A stretch of 64,000 nt of DNA from positions 61,242-125,241 of the forward strand of contig NZ_JACTVI010000015.1 of the NCBI RefSeq assembly GCF_014495685.1. The letters are read 5' to 3'. The notes beneath the pieces are model-generated. The model saw only the letters and a list, made by a program, of their open reading frames with translations. It had not been told where the DNA came from and made no database searches. Position 1 is the stretch's first letter, and each line of letters starts with the position of its first letter. The stretch comes from Streptomyces sp. TRM68367 (GTDB taxonomy: Bacteria; Actinomycetota; Actinomycetes; Streptomycetales; Streptomycetaceae). A program made the position numbers and the translations under genes. Positions 17,317 to 27,092 of the stretch are shown here, piece by piece.

Positions 17317-20300
17317 ATGGCCTCGTTGCCACTGACCCCTTCCGCCGACAGCCGGACCCGCGTGTCCGCCCTCCGTGAGGCGCTCGCCACCCGTGTGGTG
17401 GTCGCCGACGGCGCCATGGGCACCATGCTCCAGGCTCAGGATCCGACGCTGGAGGACTTCGAGAACCTCGAAGGCTGCAACGAGATCCTGAACCTCACCC
17501 GGCCCGACATCGTCCGCTCCGTCCACGACGCCTATTTCGCGGTGGGCGTGGACTGCGTCGAGACCAACACCTTCGGCGCCAACCACTCGGCGGCGGCCGA
17601 GTACGAGATCGCCCACCGCATCCACGACCTCTCCGAGGCGGGTGCCCGCATCGCCCGCGAGGTGGCCGACGAGTACGTCGCCGAGGACGGCCGCACCCGC
17701 TGGGTGCTCGGCTCGGTCGGCCCCGGCACCAAGCTGCCCACGCTCGGCCACATCGGGTACGCCACGATCCGCGACGGCTACCAGGCCAACGCCGAGGGCC
17801 TGCTGGCCGGCGGCGCGGACGCGCTGCTCGTGGAGACCACGCAGGACCTTCTCCAGACCAAGGCCTCCATCCTGGGCGCCCACCGCGCCATGGAGGCCAC
17901 CGGTGTCGAGGTGCCCCTGCTGTGCTCGATGGCCTTCGAGACCACCGGCACCATGCTGCTCGGCTCCGAGATCGGCGCGGCCCTGACCGCCCTGGAGCCG
18001 CTCGGCATCGACATGATCGGCCTGAACTGCTCAACCGGCCCGGCCGAGATGAGCGAGCACCTGCGCTACCTCACGCGCCACTCCCGCATCCCGTTGCTGT
18101 GCATGCCGAACGCCGGCCTGCCGGTCCTCACCAAGGACGGCGCCCACTTCCCGCTCGGCCCGGAGGGCCTGGCCGACGCGCAGGAGAACTTCGTCCGCGA
18201 CTACGGCCTGTCCCTCATCGGCGGCTGCTGCGGAACGACGCCGGAGCACCTGCGGCAGGTCGTCGAGCGCGTCCGGGACGTCACCCCGCCGGAGCGCAGC
18301 CCGCAGCCCGAGCCGGGCGCGGCCTCCCTCTACCAGAGCGTGCCGTTCCGCCAGGACACCTCGTACCTGGCCATCGGCGAGCGGACCAACGCCAACGGCT
18401 CGAAGAAGTTCCGTGAGGCCATGCTGGACGGCCGCTGGGACGACTGCGTGGAGATGGCGCGGGAGCAGATCCGCGAGGGCGCGCACATGCTCGACCTGTG
18501 CGTGGACTACGTCGGCCGCGACGGTGTCGCCGACATGGAGGAGCTGGCCGGGCGTTTCGCCACGGCCTCCACGCTGCCGATCGTGCTGGACTCCACCGAG
18601 GTCGACGTCATCAAGGCGGGCCTGGAGAAGCTCGGTGGGCGCGCGGTGATCAACTCGGTGAACTACGAGGACGGCGACGGCCCCGAGTCCCGTTTCGCGA
18701 AGGTCACCCAGCTGGCGCGGGAGCACGGCGCCGCGCTGATCGCGCTGACGATCGACGAGGAGGGCCAGGCCCGTACCGCCGAGAAGAAGGTCGAGATCGC
18801 CGAGCGGCTGATCGAGGACCTGACCGGCAACTGGGGCATCCACGAGGAGGACATCCTCGTCGACTGTCTGACCTTCACCATCTGCACCGGTCAGGAGGAG
18901 TCCCGGGGCGATGGCATCGCCACCATCGAGGGCATCCGGGAGCTGAAGAAGCGCCACCCGCGGGTGCAGACCACGTTGGGCTTGTCGAACATCTCCTTCG
19001 GTCTGAACCCGGCCGCGCGGATCCTGCTGAACTCGGTCTTCCTGGACGAGTGCGTGAAGGCGGGGCTGGACTCGGCGATCGTCCATGCGTCGAAGATCCT
19101 GCCGATCGCCCGGTTCAGTGAAGAAGAGGTGCAGACGGCCCTCGACCTGGTCTACGACCGTCGCCGTGAGGGTTACGACCCGCTGCAGAAACTGATGCAG
19201 CTGTTCGAGGGCGCCACTGCCAAGTCGCTGAAGGCGGGCAAGGCCGAGGAGCTGGCCGCGCTGCCGCTGGACGAGCGGCTCAAGCGCCGCATCATCGACG
19301 GTGAGCGCAACGGCCTGGAGGCCGACCTGGAGGAGGCGCTCCAGTCCCGCCCGGCGCTCGACATCGTCAACGAGACCTTGCTGGACGGCATGAAGGTGGT
19401 CGGTGAGCTGTTCGGCTCGGGCCAGATGCAGCTGCCGTTCGTGCTCCAGTCCGCCGAGGTGATGAAGGCGGCCGTCGCCCACCTCGAGCCGCACATGGAG
19501 AAGACGGACGACGACGGCAAGGGCACCATCGTGCTGGCCACGGTACGCGGGGACGTGCACGACATCGGCAAGAACCTGGTCGACATCATCCTGTCCAACA
19601 ACGGCTACAACGTGGTCAACCTGGGCATCAAGCAGCCGGTCTCGGCGATCCTGGACGCCGCCGAGGAGCACAAGGCCGACGTGATCGGCATGTCCGGGCT
19701 GTTGGTCAAGTCCACGGTGATCATGAAAGAGAACCTGGAGGAGCTCAACTCCCGGGGCCTGGCCGCCAATTACCCGGTCATCCTCGGCGGCGCCGCCCTC
19801 ACCCGCGCGTACGTGGAGCAGGATCTGCACGAGCTGTACGAGGGCGAAGTCCGCTACGCCCGCGACGCGTTCGAGGGGCTGCGTCTGATGGACGCGCTCA
19901 TCGGCATCAAGCGCGGCGTGCCCGGCGCGGCCCTGCCCGAGCTCAGGCAGCGCCGGGTGCGCGCGGCGACGGTGGAGGTCGCCGAGCGTCCCGAGGAGGG
20001 CGCGGCCCGCTCCGACGTGGCCACCGACAACCCCGTGCCCACCCCGCCCTTCTGGGGCAGCCGTGTCATCAAGGGCATCCAGCTCAAGGAGTACGCGAGC
20101 TGGCTCGATGAGGGCGCCCTGTTCAAGGGCCAGTGGGGGCTGAAGCAGGCCCGCACCGGCGAGGGGCCGTCGTACGAGGAGCTCGTCGAGACCGAGGGCC
20201 GGCCCCGGCTGCGCGGCCTGCTGGACCGGTTGCAGACGGAGAACCTGCTGGAGGCGGCAGTCGTCTACGGCTACTTCCCGTGTGTCTCCAAGGACGACGA

Positions 20301-20829
20301 CCTGATCCTCCTGGACGAGCAGGGCAACGAGCGCACCCGGTTCACCTTCCCGCGCCAGCGCCGCGGCCGCCGGCTGTGCCTGGCCGACTTCTTCCGCCCG
20401 GAGGAGTCGGGCGAGACCGACGTCGTCGGCCTTCAGGTCGTCACCGTCGGCTCCCGGATCGGCGAGGAGACCGCCCGGCTGTTCGAGTCCGACTCCTACC
20501 GCGACTACCTCGAACTGCACGGCCTGTCCGTGCAGTTGGCCGAGGCGCTGGCCGAGTACTGGCACGCGCGCGTGCGTTCCGAACTCGGCTTCGCGAGCGA
20601 GGACCCGGACGAAATGCAGGGGATGTTCGAGCTGATGTACCGCGGCGCCCGCTTCTCCCTCGGCTACGGCGCCTGCCCGAATCTGGAGGACCGCGCCAAG
20701 ATCGCCGACCTGCTCCAGCCCGAGCGGATCGGCGTCCAGCTGTCCGAGGAATTCCAGCTGCACCCCGAGCAGTCCACGGACGCCATCGTGATCCACCACC
20801 CCGAGGCGAAGTACTTCAACGCCCGCTGA
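17317..20829 (+). CDS. metH: Cobalamin-dependent methionine synthase MetH
   Basis: 1170 aa. It transfers the methyl group of 5-methyltetrahydrofolate to homocysteine via methylcobalamin. All four modules are visible. The homocysteine domain (about 15-325) has the zinc cysteines in NCSTGP and GGCCGTTPEH (Cys304, Cys305). The folate domain (about 350-620) follows IGERTNANGSKKF. The B12 cap and Rossmann domain has the cobalt-ligating His748 in DVHDIG (746-751) and GMSGLLVKS. The reactivation domain (about 830-1165) contains GRRLCLADFF and YRGARFSLGYGACPN. ATG with GAGGGAG upstream. Divergent from gylR and transcribed alone. Confidence 0.97.
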   Translation: MASLPLTPSADSRTRVSALREALATRVVVADGAMGTMLQAQDPTLEDFENLEGCNEILNLTRPDIVRSVHDAYFAVGVDCVETNTFGANHSAAAEYEIAHRIHDLSEAGARIAREVADEYVAEDGRTRWVLGSVGPGTKLPTLGHIGYATIRDGYQANAEGLLAGGADALLVETTQDLLQTKASILGAHRAMEATGVEVPLLCSMAFETTGTMLLGSEIGAALTALEPLGIDMIGLNCSTGPAEMSEHLRYLTRHSRIPLLCMPNAGLPVLTKDGAHFPLGPEGLADAQENFVRDYGLSLIGGCCGTTPEHLRQVVERVRDVTPPERSPQPEPGAASLYQSVPFRQDTSYLAIGERTNANGSKKFREAMLDGRWDDCVEMAREQIREGAHMLDLCVDYVGRDGVADMEELAGRFATASTLPIVLDSTEVDVIKAGLEKLGGRAVINSVNYEDGDGPESRFAKVTQLAREHGAALIALTIDEEGQARTAEKKVEIAERLIEDLTGNWGIHEEDILVDCLTFTICTGQEESRGDGIATIEGIRELKKRHPRVQTTLGLSNISFGLNPAARILLNSVFLDECVKAGLDSAIVHASKILPIARFSEEEVQTALDLVYDRRREGYDPLQKLMQLFEGATAKSLKAGKAEELAALPLDERLKRRIIDGERNGLEADLEEALQSRPALDIVNETLLDGMKVVGELFGSGQMQLPFVLQSAEVMKAAVAHLEPHMEKTDDDGKGTIVLATVRGDVHDIGKNLVDIILSNNGYNVVNLGIKQPVSAILDAAEEHKADVIGMSGLLVKSTVIMKENLEELNSRGLAANYPVILGGAALTRAYVEQDLHELYEGEVRYARDAFEGLRLMDALIGIKRGVPGAALPELRQRRVRAATVEVAERPEEGAARSDVATDNPVPTPPFWGSRVIKGIQLKEYASWLDEGALFKGQWGLKQARTGEGPSYEELVETEGRPRLRGLLDRLQTENLLEAAVVYGYFPCVSKDDDLILLDEQGNERTRFTFPRQRRGRRLCLADFFRPEESGETDVVGLQVVTVGSRIGEETARLFESDSYRDYLELHGLSVQLAEALAEYWHARVRSELGFASEDPDEMQGMFELMYRGARFSLGYGACPNLEDRAKIADLLQPERIGVQLSEEFQLHPEQSTDAIVIHHPEAKYFNAR

Positions 20830-20921
20830 GGCGGCGCCCAGCGGCGTGCGCCGGGACATCCCTCTGGGCGCACGTCAGGGCACCAGTCGGGGCCACGTCC
20901 GGGCCACCCCCGGCTGGGATT

Positions 20922-20945
20922 CCTGTGTGCCCCGGGGCGCACAGG
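20922..20945 (+). terminator. metH terminator candidate
   Basis: Inverted repeat CCTGTGTGCC / GGCGCACAGG with one G-T pair and a 4-nt loop, about 90 bp after the metH stop. There is no strong U run. Confidence 0.5.
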
Positions 20946-21051
20946 CCAAACAAGGCGCTTCGTCCGCGGACGACGTAGACTGGTCGGTCCACCGCAGGCC
21001 GGTTCCCCACCCGGGAACCGGCCTGCTCGCCCCTCAAGGAGGTGCGCCCGG

Positions 21052-21747
21052 ATGACCAGCACGGTCCCCGCGCCAGTAACCCGTACGGCCGACGGCTCCG
21101 CCCTGCAGGCCGTGCTCCTCGACATGGACGGCACTCTGGTGGACACCGAGGGCTTCTGGTGGGACGTCGAGGTCGAGGTCTTCACCGCCCTCGGCCACAC
21201 GCTCGACGACTCCTGGCGCCATGTCGTGGTCGGCGGTCCCATGACCCGCAGCGCGGGGTTCCTGATCGAGGCCACCGGCGCCGACATCACCCTCGCCGAG
21301 CTCACAATGCTGCTCAACGACGGCTTCGAGGAACGCATAGGCCGCGCCCTGCCGCTGATGCCGGGCGCCGCCCGGCTGCTGGCCGAGCTGTACGAGTGCG
21401 AGATCCCCACCGCCCTGGTCTCCGCCTCGCACCGACGCATCATCGACCGGGTGCTCACCTCCCTGGGCCCGCAGCACTTCGCCCTCACGGTCGCCGGCGA
21501 CGAGGTGCCGCGCACCAAGCCGCACCCCGACCCGTACCTGGCCGCCGCCGCAGGCCTCGGCGTGGACCCGGCCAGATGCGCCGTCGTCGAGGACACCGCG
21601 ACCGGTGTCGCCGCGGCGGAGTCGGCCGGCTGCCTCGTCGTGGCGGTGCCCTCCGTGGCCCCGATCGCCCCGGCCGTCCGGCGCACCGTCCTGCCCTCGC
21701 TCGAACGGGTCGACCTGACATTTCTGCACGGTCTGATGGCGGCCTGA
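21052..21747 (+). CDS. HAD family hydrolase (phosphatase)
   Basis: 231 aa. HAD superfamily with DMDGTLVDTEG (motif I, nucleophile Asp about residue 24), a helical cap, ALVSASH (motif II Ser), Lys in RTKPHPDPYL (motif III) and CAVVEDTATGVAAAESAG (motif IV acidic pair). It resembles beta-phosphoglucomutase/sugar-phosphatase-type enzymes. A strong AAGGAGGTG ribosome-binding site is present, and a TAGACT -10 candidate lies at 20976-20981. The substrate is unknown. The 350 bp after it, up to the first binding protein, contains no supportable gene. Confidence 0.92.
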   Translation: MTSTVPAPVTRTADGSALQAVLLDMDGTLVDTEGFWWDVEVEVFTALGHTLDDSWRHVVVGGPMTRSAGFLIEATGADITLAELTMLLNDGFEERIGRALPLMPGAARLLAELYECEIPTALVSASHRRIIDRVLTSLGPQHFALTVAGDEVPRTKPHPDPYLAAAAGLGVDPARCAVVEDTATGVAAAESAGCLVVAVPSVAPIAPAVRRTVLPSLERVDLTFLHGLMAA

Positions 21748-22097
21748 GGACGGAAATACGCCGGGAGTTCACCTGACATTGTTGATCGTGTGACGTTCAC
21801 CACTTCACGCAGGGATGGCAGGGGACCCGGTACCGGCCGGTCACCCCCCTTCGAGGCCCGGACGCACGCCCTTGTGTCCCGATTGATGAACCCCTGTACC
21901 AATCCTTCCGCTGTCGGGCCTTCAGTGCGTCCGCGCCCGGTTTCACTGAGTGACGAACGTTCAACTCCGGTGGCTGCGACCCCTGCTGCAGGTGCGGACT
22001 AATCTCGTCGCGAGAACATCGCCCCACCCCTGTGAGCCCGCCGCACCACCCATGCGTGCCGGGCGCACGGAGTACACCGCTCTGGAGAATCGCGAGC

Positions 22098-23702
22098 ATG
22101 AACCGCAAGACTTTGGTGCTGCCGGCCGTGGTCGGCCTGCTCGCGCCCGTGCTCGCCGGGTGCGGCGCCACCGACAGCGGCAGCGGCGGCGGCAATCCGA
22201 TCGTCGTCGGCACCACGGACCGGTTCATCGCCTCGAAGGACGCCCCCGCTCCCCTCGACCCGGCGTACGCCTACGACATCGGCCCCTGGAACATCCTCCG
22301 CCAGACCGTTCAGACGCTGATGATCCAGCCGCGCGGCGGGGGCGACCCGGTGCCCGAGGCCGCCGAGAAGTGCGGCTTCACCGACACCGGTAACGAGCGC
22401 TACGCGTGCACCCTGCGCGAGGGCCTGAAGTTCGCGAACGGCGACCCGGTCACCGCGGCCGACGTGAAGTACTCCATCGACCGCGCCCTCGCCCTCAAGG
22501 CCGACAGCGGCGTGTCCGGCCTGCTGAACACCATCGACACCGTCGAGACGCAGGGCGACCGCGAGGTCATCTTCCACCTCAAGACCGCCGACGCCACCTT
22601 CCCGTTCAAGCTGTCGACCCCGGTCGCGGGCATCGTCAACCCCGACGACTACCCGAAGAACAAGCTGCGCGACGGCTTCGACGTCGACGGCTCCGGCCCC
22701 TACACCTTCCACGCCGACGTCAAGGGCGACGAGCTGGTCAGGGCCGAGTTCACCAAGAACTCTAACTACAAGGGCTCGCTGGAGGTGAACAACGACAAGG
22801 TCGACCTGGTCTCCTACGACAGCGCCGACGCCATGGGCACGGCGCTGGAGAAGGGCGACATCGACATGATGACCCGCACCATGTCGCCGCAGCAGATCCA
22901 GAGGCTGTCCAACGGCACCCAGGAACACATAGACCTGGTCGACATGCCCGGTCTGGAGATCCGCTACCTCGGCTTCAACACCGACGCCCCGACCGTGAAG
23001 TCCCGGGCAGTGCGCCAGGCGATGGCCCAGATCGTCAACCGCAGCGACCTCGTCTCCAAGGTGTACGGCGCCCAGGCCGAGCCGTTGTACTCGATGGTGC
23101 CGGCCAGCATCACCGGGCACTCCAACTCGTTCCTGAACAAGTACGGCGACCCGAGCGTGCCCAAGGCCAGGGCCCTGCTGGCCGCGGCGGACATCACCAC
23201 GCCGGTCAAGCTGACGCTGCACTACACGACCGACCACTACGGCCCGGCCACCAAGGAGGAGTTCGAGGTCCTCCAGAAGCAGTTCAACGACAGCGGCCTG
23301 TTCGATGTACGCATCAAGGGCACGCCGTGGGACACCTTCCGCCCGGCCGAGAAGAAGGGTCGGTACGACGTCTACGGCATGGGCTGGTTCCCGGACTTCC
23401 CGGACGCCGACAACTTCCTCGCGCCGTTCCTCGACAAGGACAACACCCTCGGCTCGCCGTACGCCAACAGCCGGATCCGCAACAAGCTGATTCCGGAGTC
23501 CCGCCGCGAGGCCAACCGGCTCGCCGCCGCGCCGAGCCTGACGGACATCCAGAACATCGTCGCCGATGACGTACCCGTCCTGCCGCTGTGGCAGGGCAAT
23601 CAGTACGTCGCCGTACGCGACGGCATCACGGGCGCGGCGTACGCCCTCAACTCCTCCTCGACGCTTCAGCTCTGGGAGCTCGGCCGCGGTATGAGCGGCT
23701 GA
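22098..23702 (+). CDS. Peptide-type ABC substrate-binding lipoprotein 1
   Basis: 534 aa from ATG 22098. The lipoprotein signal ends in LAGC (Cys22). The mature part is a family 5 extracellular solute-binding protein (DppA/OppA-like): YACTLREGLKFANGDPVTAADVKYSIDRAL near the front, ALEKGDIDMM in the middle, and YDVYGMGWFPDFPDADNFLAPF near the end. Such proteins bind oligopeptides or other solutes for an ABC importer. No permease or ATPase gene is adjacent. The next gene, 72 bp on, encodes a clear paralogue. Confidence 0.92.
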   Translation: MNRKTLVLPAVVGLLAPVLAGCGATDSGSGGGNPIVVGTTDRFIASKDAPAPLDPAYAYDIGPWNILRQTVQTLMIQPRGGGDPVPEAAEKCGFTDTGNERYACTLREGLKFANGDPVTAADVKYSIDRALALKADSGVSGLLNTIDTVETQGDREVIFHLKTADATFPFKLSTPVAGIVNPDDYPKNKLRDGFDVDGSGPYTFHADVKGDELVRAEFTKNSNYKGSLEVNNDKVDLVSYDSADAMGTALEKGDIDMMTRTMSPQQIQRLSNGTQEHIDLVDMPGLEIRYLGFNTDAPTVKSRAVRQAMAQIVNRSDLVSKVYGAQAEPLYSMVPASITGHSNSFLNKYGDPSVPKARALLAAADITTPVKLTLHYTTDHYGPATKEEFEVLQKQFNDSGLFDVRIKGTPWDTFRPAEKKGRYDVYGMGWFPDFPDADNFLAPFLDKDNTLGSPYANSRIRNKLIPESRREANRLAAAPSLTDIQNIVADDVPVLPLWQGNQYVAVRDGITGAAYALNSSSTLQLWELGRGMSG

Positions 23703-23774
23703 CGGACCGTCCGTGCCCGGGGCTGGGGACGACGGCCCCGGGCATCCGAGAACCGACGACAAGGCACTCGCAAC

Positions 23775-25355
23775 GTGAACATGCGCACCCAGTGGCCAGT
23801 CCTGCCGATCGTGGCGGGCCTGGCCTCCGGCCTGCTGACCGGCTGCGGCACCGAGAACGGCGAATCCGGAGGCGACGGCTCCTCCGTGGTGGTGGGGATG
23901 TCCGACGACGTCCTGGCCACGGACCCGGCCTCCGGGTACGACCCCGGTTCCTGGCTGCTGTTCAACAACGTCTTCCAGTCCCTGCTCAGCTTCCCCAAGG
24001 GCGCCACCGAGCCGCAGCCCGAGGCCGCTAAGAGCTGCGCCTTCACGGACACGGAGACCAAGGTCTACAAGTGCACGCTGAAGGACGGGCTCAAGTTCAG
24101 CAACGGTGACCCGCTCACCTCGAAGGACGTCAAGTTCTCCTTCGACCGCATGCTGAAGATCAACGATGCCGACGGCCCCGCCGTCATGTTCCCCACCCTC
24201 GACAAGGTCGAGACGCCCGACGAGAAGACGGTCGTCTTCCGCCTCAACACCTCCGACGCCACCTTCCCGAGCAAGATAGCCTCGGGCGCCGGCTCCATCG
24301 TCGCCTCCGGCCAGTACGACGCGAACGGGCTGCGCAAGGACGGCGAGGCGGTCGGCTCCGGCCCGTACAAGCTGGACTCCTTCGGCAAGGACCAGGCCGT
24401 CTTCTCCGTCAACGGCAACTACAAGGGCACCGCGAAGACCCAGAACTCCGGCGTGACGCTGAAGTTCTTCCACGGCGACCAGCCCGCCCTGAAGCAGGCC
24501 CTCATGGGCGGCAAGGTCGACATCGCCTACCGCGGCCTGACCGCCGGCGACATCGCCGACATCGAGGAGGCCGACAACGGCTCGGGCGTCGAGGTCGTCG
24601 AGGGCAGCAGCGCCGAGGTCCAGCACCTGGTGTTCAACATGGACGACCCGGTCGCCGGAAAGCTCGGCGTACGCAAGGCCATCGCCCACCTGATCGACCG
24701 CGAGGCCCTCATCAAGGACGTCTACCAGGACACCGCGACCCCGCTGTACTCGATCATCCCGGCCGGGATCGCCGGCCACAACACGGCCTTCTTCGACACC
24801 TACGGCGCCCGCCCCTCCAAGGCCGACGCCGAGGCCGCCCTGCGCGCCGACGGCATCACCGGCAAGGTGAAGCTGACCCTGTGGTCCACGCCGTCCCGCT
24901 ACGGCCCGGCCACCGACCAGGAACTCACCGAGATCGCCCGGCAGCTCAACGACAGCGGCCTGTTCGCCGCCAACGTGAAGTCCGTCGCCTTCGACCAGTA
25001 CGAGAAGGACATCGCCGCCGGCAAGTACGGCGTGTACGTCAAGGGCTGGGTGCCGGACTACCCGGACGCCGACAACTTCACGGCCCCCTTCTTCGGCAAC
25101 GGCAACGTGCTCGGCAACAACTACTCCAACAACACCATCACCGGTTCGCTGATCCCGGCCACCGCGGCCCAGAGCGACCGCTCCGCGACCGACAAGGAGT
25201 TCGGACAGCTCCAGGACATCGTCGCCGACGAACTCCCCGTCCTGCCGGTGTGGCAGGCCAAGCAGTACGCGGTCGTCCGCGACGGCGTCTACGGCCTGGA
25301 GTACTGCCTGGACGCCTCGACCGTGTTCCGGTTCTGGGAACTCAGCAAGAGCTGA
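23775..25355 (+). CDS. Peptide-type ABC substrate-binding lipoprotein 2
   Basis: 526 aa from GTG 23775 (ATG at 23781 possible). Lipobox LTGC at about residues 21-24. Family 5 solute-binding protein, paralogous to the preceding one along its whole length: KCTLKDGLKFSNGDPLTSKDVKFSFDRML, ALMGGKVDIAYRGLTAGDIADI, YGVYVKGWVPDYPDADNFTAPF, and the same C-terminal pattern (VLPVWQAKQYAVVRDGV). The pair most likely arose by tandem duplication. Ligand unknown. It is followed by a strong terminator. Confidence 0.92.
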   Translation: MNMRTQWPVLPIVAGLASGLLTGCGTENGESGGDGSSVVVGMSDDVLATDPASGYDPGSWLLFNNVFQSLLSFPKGATEPQPEAAKSCAFTDTETKVYKCTLKDGLKFSNGDPLTSKDVKFSFDRMLKINDADGPAVMFPTLDKVETPDEKTVVFRLNTSDATFPSKIASGAGSIVASGQYDANGLRKDGEAVGSGPYKLDSFGKDQAVFSVNGNYKGTAKTQNSGVTLKFFHGDQPALKQALMGGKVDIAYRGLTAGDIADIEEADNGSGVEVVEGSSAEVQHLVFNMDDPVAGKLGVRKAIAHLIDREALIKDVYQDTATPLYSIIPAGIAGHNTAFFDTYGARPSKADAEAALRADGITGKVKLTLWSTPSRYGPATDQELTEIARQLNDSGLFAANVKSVAFDQYEKDIAAGKYGVYVKGWVPDYPDADNFTAPFFGNGNVLGNNYSNNTITGSLIPATAAQSDRSATDKEFGQLQDIVADELPVLPVWQAKQYAVVRDGVYGLEYCLDASTVFRFWELSKS

Positions 25356-25366
25356 GCGTTCACACG

Positions 25367-25405
25367 AGCACGGGGCGGTCCTTGGCCGAAGGACCGCCCC
25401 GTGCT
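25367..25405. terminator. Strong bidirectional hairpin terminator
   Basis: Perfect 17-bp inverted repeat (25367-25383 and 25389-25405) with a 5-nt loop, between the convergent ends of binding protein 2 and the response regulator. Confidence 0.9.
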
Positions 25406-25419
25406 CTGCGTACGACTGC

Positions 25420-26091
25420 CTACTGCGCGCCGGGGCGCACCAGCCCGCTCTCGTACGCGTACACCGCGGCCTGCACCCGGTCGCGCAGGCCCAGCTTGGT
25501 GAGCACATGCCCGACGTGCGTCTTGACCGTGGTCTCGCTGACGAACAGGTCGGCGGCGATCTCGGCGTTGGACAGGCCGCGCGCCACCAGCTTCAGCACC
25601 TCCACCTCGCGCTCGGTGAGCGTGTGCAGGGTGTCGGGGACCGGCTCGTCGCCGGAGGGCAGATGCGTGGCGTATTTGTCGAGCAGCCGCCTGGTGATGC
25701 TCGGCGCGAGCATCGCCTCGCCGGCGGCCACCACGCGGATGGCCTGCACCAGCTCGTTGGCCGGGGCGTCCTTCAGCAGGAATCCGCTGGCGCCCGCCTT
25801 CAGCGCCTCCACCACGTACTCGTCGAGATCAAAGGTCGTCAGCACCAGCACCTTCGCCGGGCCGTCCCGCTCGGGCCCGGTGATCTGCCGGGTCGCCTCC
25901 ACCCCGTCCATCCGTGGCATGCGGATGTCCATCAGGACCACATCGGGCTGCAGGGCCCGCACCTGGTCCAGGGCCTGGAGGCCGTCTCCGGCCTCGCCGA
26001 CGACCGCGATGTCCTGCTCCGCCTCCAGGATCATCCGGAAGCCCGTACGCAGCAGCGGCTGGTCGTCGACCAGTAGGACGCGGATGGCCAC
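25420..26091 (-). CDS. NarL/LuxR-type response regulator
   Basis: 223 aa. The N-terminal receiver domain has acidic residues in VLLVDDQPLLRTGF, the phospho-acceptor Asp in PDVVLMDIRMPRMDG (about residue 54), the conserved Thr in VLVLTTFD and Lys in LLKDAP. The C-terminal LuxR helix-turn-helix is LTEREVEVLKLVARGLSNAEIAADLFVSETTVKTHVGHVLTKLGLRDR. No histidine kinase gene is adjacent. The gene starts 14 nt after the stop of a RecB-type nuclease gene and is probably co-transcribed with it. Confidence 0.95.
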   Translation of the reverse strand: MAIRVLLVDDQPLLRTGFRMILEAEQDIAVVGEAGDGLQALDQVRALQPDVVLMDIRMPRMDGVEATRQITGPERDGPAKVLVLTTFDLDEYVVEALKAGASGFLLKDAPANELVQAIRVVAAGEAMLAPSITRRLLDKYATHLPSGDEPVPDTLHTLTEREVEVLKLVARGLSNAEIAADLFVSETTVKTHVGHVLTKLGLRDRVQAAVYAYESGLVRPGAQ

Positions 26092-26105
26092 GTAAGTCTC
26101 CTTCG

Positions 26106-27092
26106 CTAGTCCGGCCCCATTCTGCCCTGCTCCCCGGCCCCGGACTCAGCCGCCCTCACCGGGAGGGGGTAGGGCGGGGGAGTGCCGCCGAATTCCGGAC
26201 AGTGCGCCTGGTGGTCGCACCAGCCGCACAGCTTGGTCGGGCGCGGACGCCAGTCGCCGCTCTCGGTCGCCCGCCGGATCGCGTCCCACAGCGCGAGCAG
26301 CTTGCGCTCGACGCGCTCCAGGTCGGCGGGGACGGGGTCGTACGTCAGGACATCCCCGCTGCCGAGGTACACCAGCTGGAGCCGCCGGGGGACGACCTTC
26401 TTGAGCCGCCACACCACCAGGGCATAGAACTTCATCTGGAACAGCGCGCCTTCGGCGTACTCCGGCCGGGGTGCCTTGCCCGTCTTGTAGTCGACGATCC
26501 GCACCTCGCCCGTGGGCGCCACGTCGACCCGGTCGATGATGCCGCGCAGCCGCAGCCCCGAGTCCAGTTCGGCCTCGACGAACAGCTCGCGCTCGGCCGG
26601 CTCCAGCCGGCTCGGGTCCTCCAGCGTGAACCAGCGCTCCACGAGCTGCTCGGCCTCCCCGAGCCAGCGCGCCAGCCGCTCCCCCTCCGGGTCGTCGGCG
26701 AACAGCTCCACGACCTCCGGCCTGGTCTCGCGCAGCCGGTCCCACTGGGCCGGGACGAGGGACCTGGCCCGGGGCGCGGTGCGCTCGGTGGCCGGGGCGT
26801 CGAAGAGCCGCTCCAGCACGGCGTGGACCAGCGTGCCCCGGGTCGCCGCCTCGCTGGGCTTCTCGGGCAGCCGGTCGATGACCCGGAAGCGGTACAGCAG
26901 GGGGCACTGCATGAAGTCACTGGCACGCGAGGGAGACAGCGCGGCGGGCGGTATGGCGACGCGCTCCGCGACGGGCTCGGTCTCGCTTGCCGGGTCCACT
27001 GCCGCCGCCGTCGGCCCGGCCGTCTGCGGCACGTCTGCCGCCACGTCAGGACTGCCGGTGTCCGCCACGACGCCCTCGGTGCTCGTCTCCAT
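26106..27092 (-). CDS. RecB-family PD-(D/E)XK nuclease with probable Fe-S cluster
   Basis: 328 aa. A PDDEXK_1/Cas4-like nuclease: SPSRASDFMQCPLLYRFRVIDRLP, a helical part with GTLVHAVLERLFD, and the catalytic strand pair VRIVDYKTGKAP (Asp and Lys of the D...xxK motif). The C-terminal CGWCDHQAHCPEF gives three cysteines that, with the N-terminal Cys of MQCPLL, match the four-Cys Fe-S arrangement of AddB/Cas4-type nucleases. About 50 N-terminal residues are low-complexity. Probably in an operon with the response regulator. Its role in repair is inferred. Confidence 0.88.
   Translation of the reverse strand: METSTEGVVADTGSPDVAADVPQTAGPTAAAVDPASETEPVAERVAIPPAALSPSRASDFMQCPLLYRFRVIDRLPEKPSEAATRGTLVHAVLERLFDAPATERTAPRARSLVPAQWDRLRETRPEVVELFADDPEGERLARWLGEAEQLVERWFTLEDPSRLEPAERELFVEAELDSGLRLRGIIDRVDVAPTGEVRIVDYKTGKAPRPEYAEGALFQMKFYALVVWRLKKVVPRRLQLVYLGSGDVLTYDPVPADLERVERKLLALWDAIRRATESGDWRPRPTKLCGWCDHQAHCPEFGGTPPPYPLPVRAAESGAGEQGRMGPD

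Noticed and set aside
17495..20859. Very long minus-strand open frames opposite metH
   Set aside because: High third-position GC makes antisense frames open; composition is low-complexity and metH is certain.
21767..21801. PHO-box-like GTTCACC repeats
   Set aside because: The two copies are 28 bp apart, not the 11- or 22-bp spacing of PhoP direct repeats.
21999..25508. 1169-codon minus-strand frame opposite the two binding proteins
   Set aside because: Antisense shadow; the plus-strand lipoproteins have lipoboxes and family motifs.
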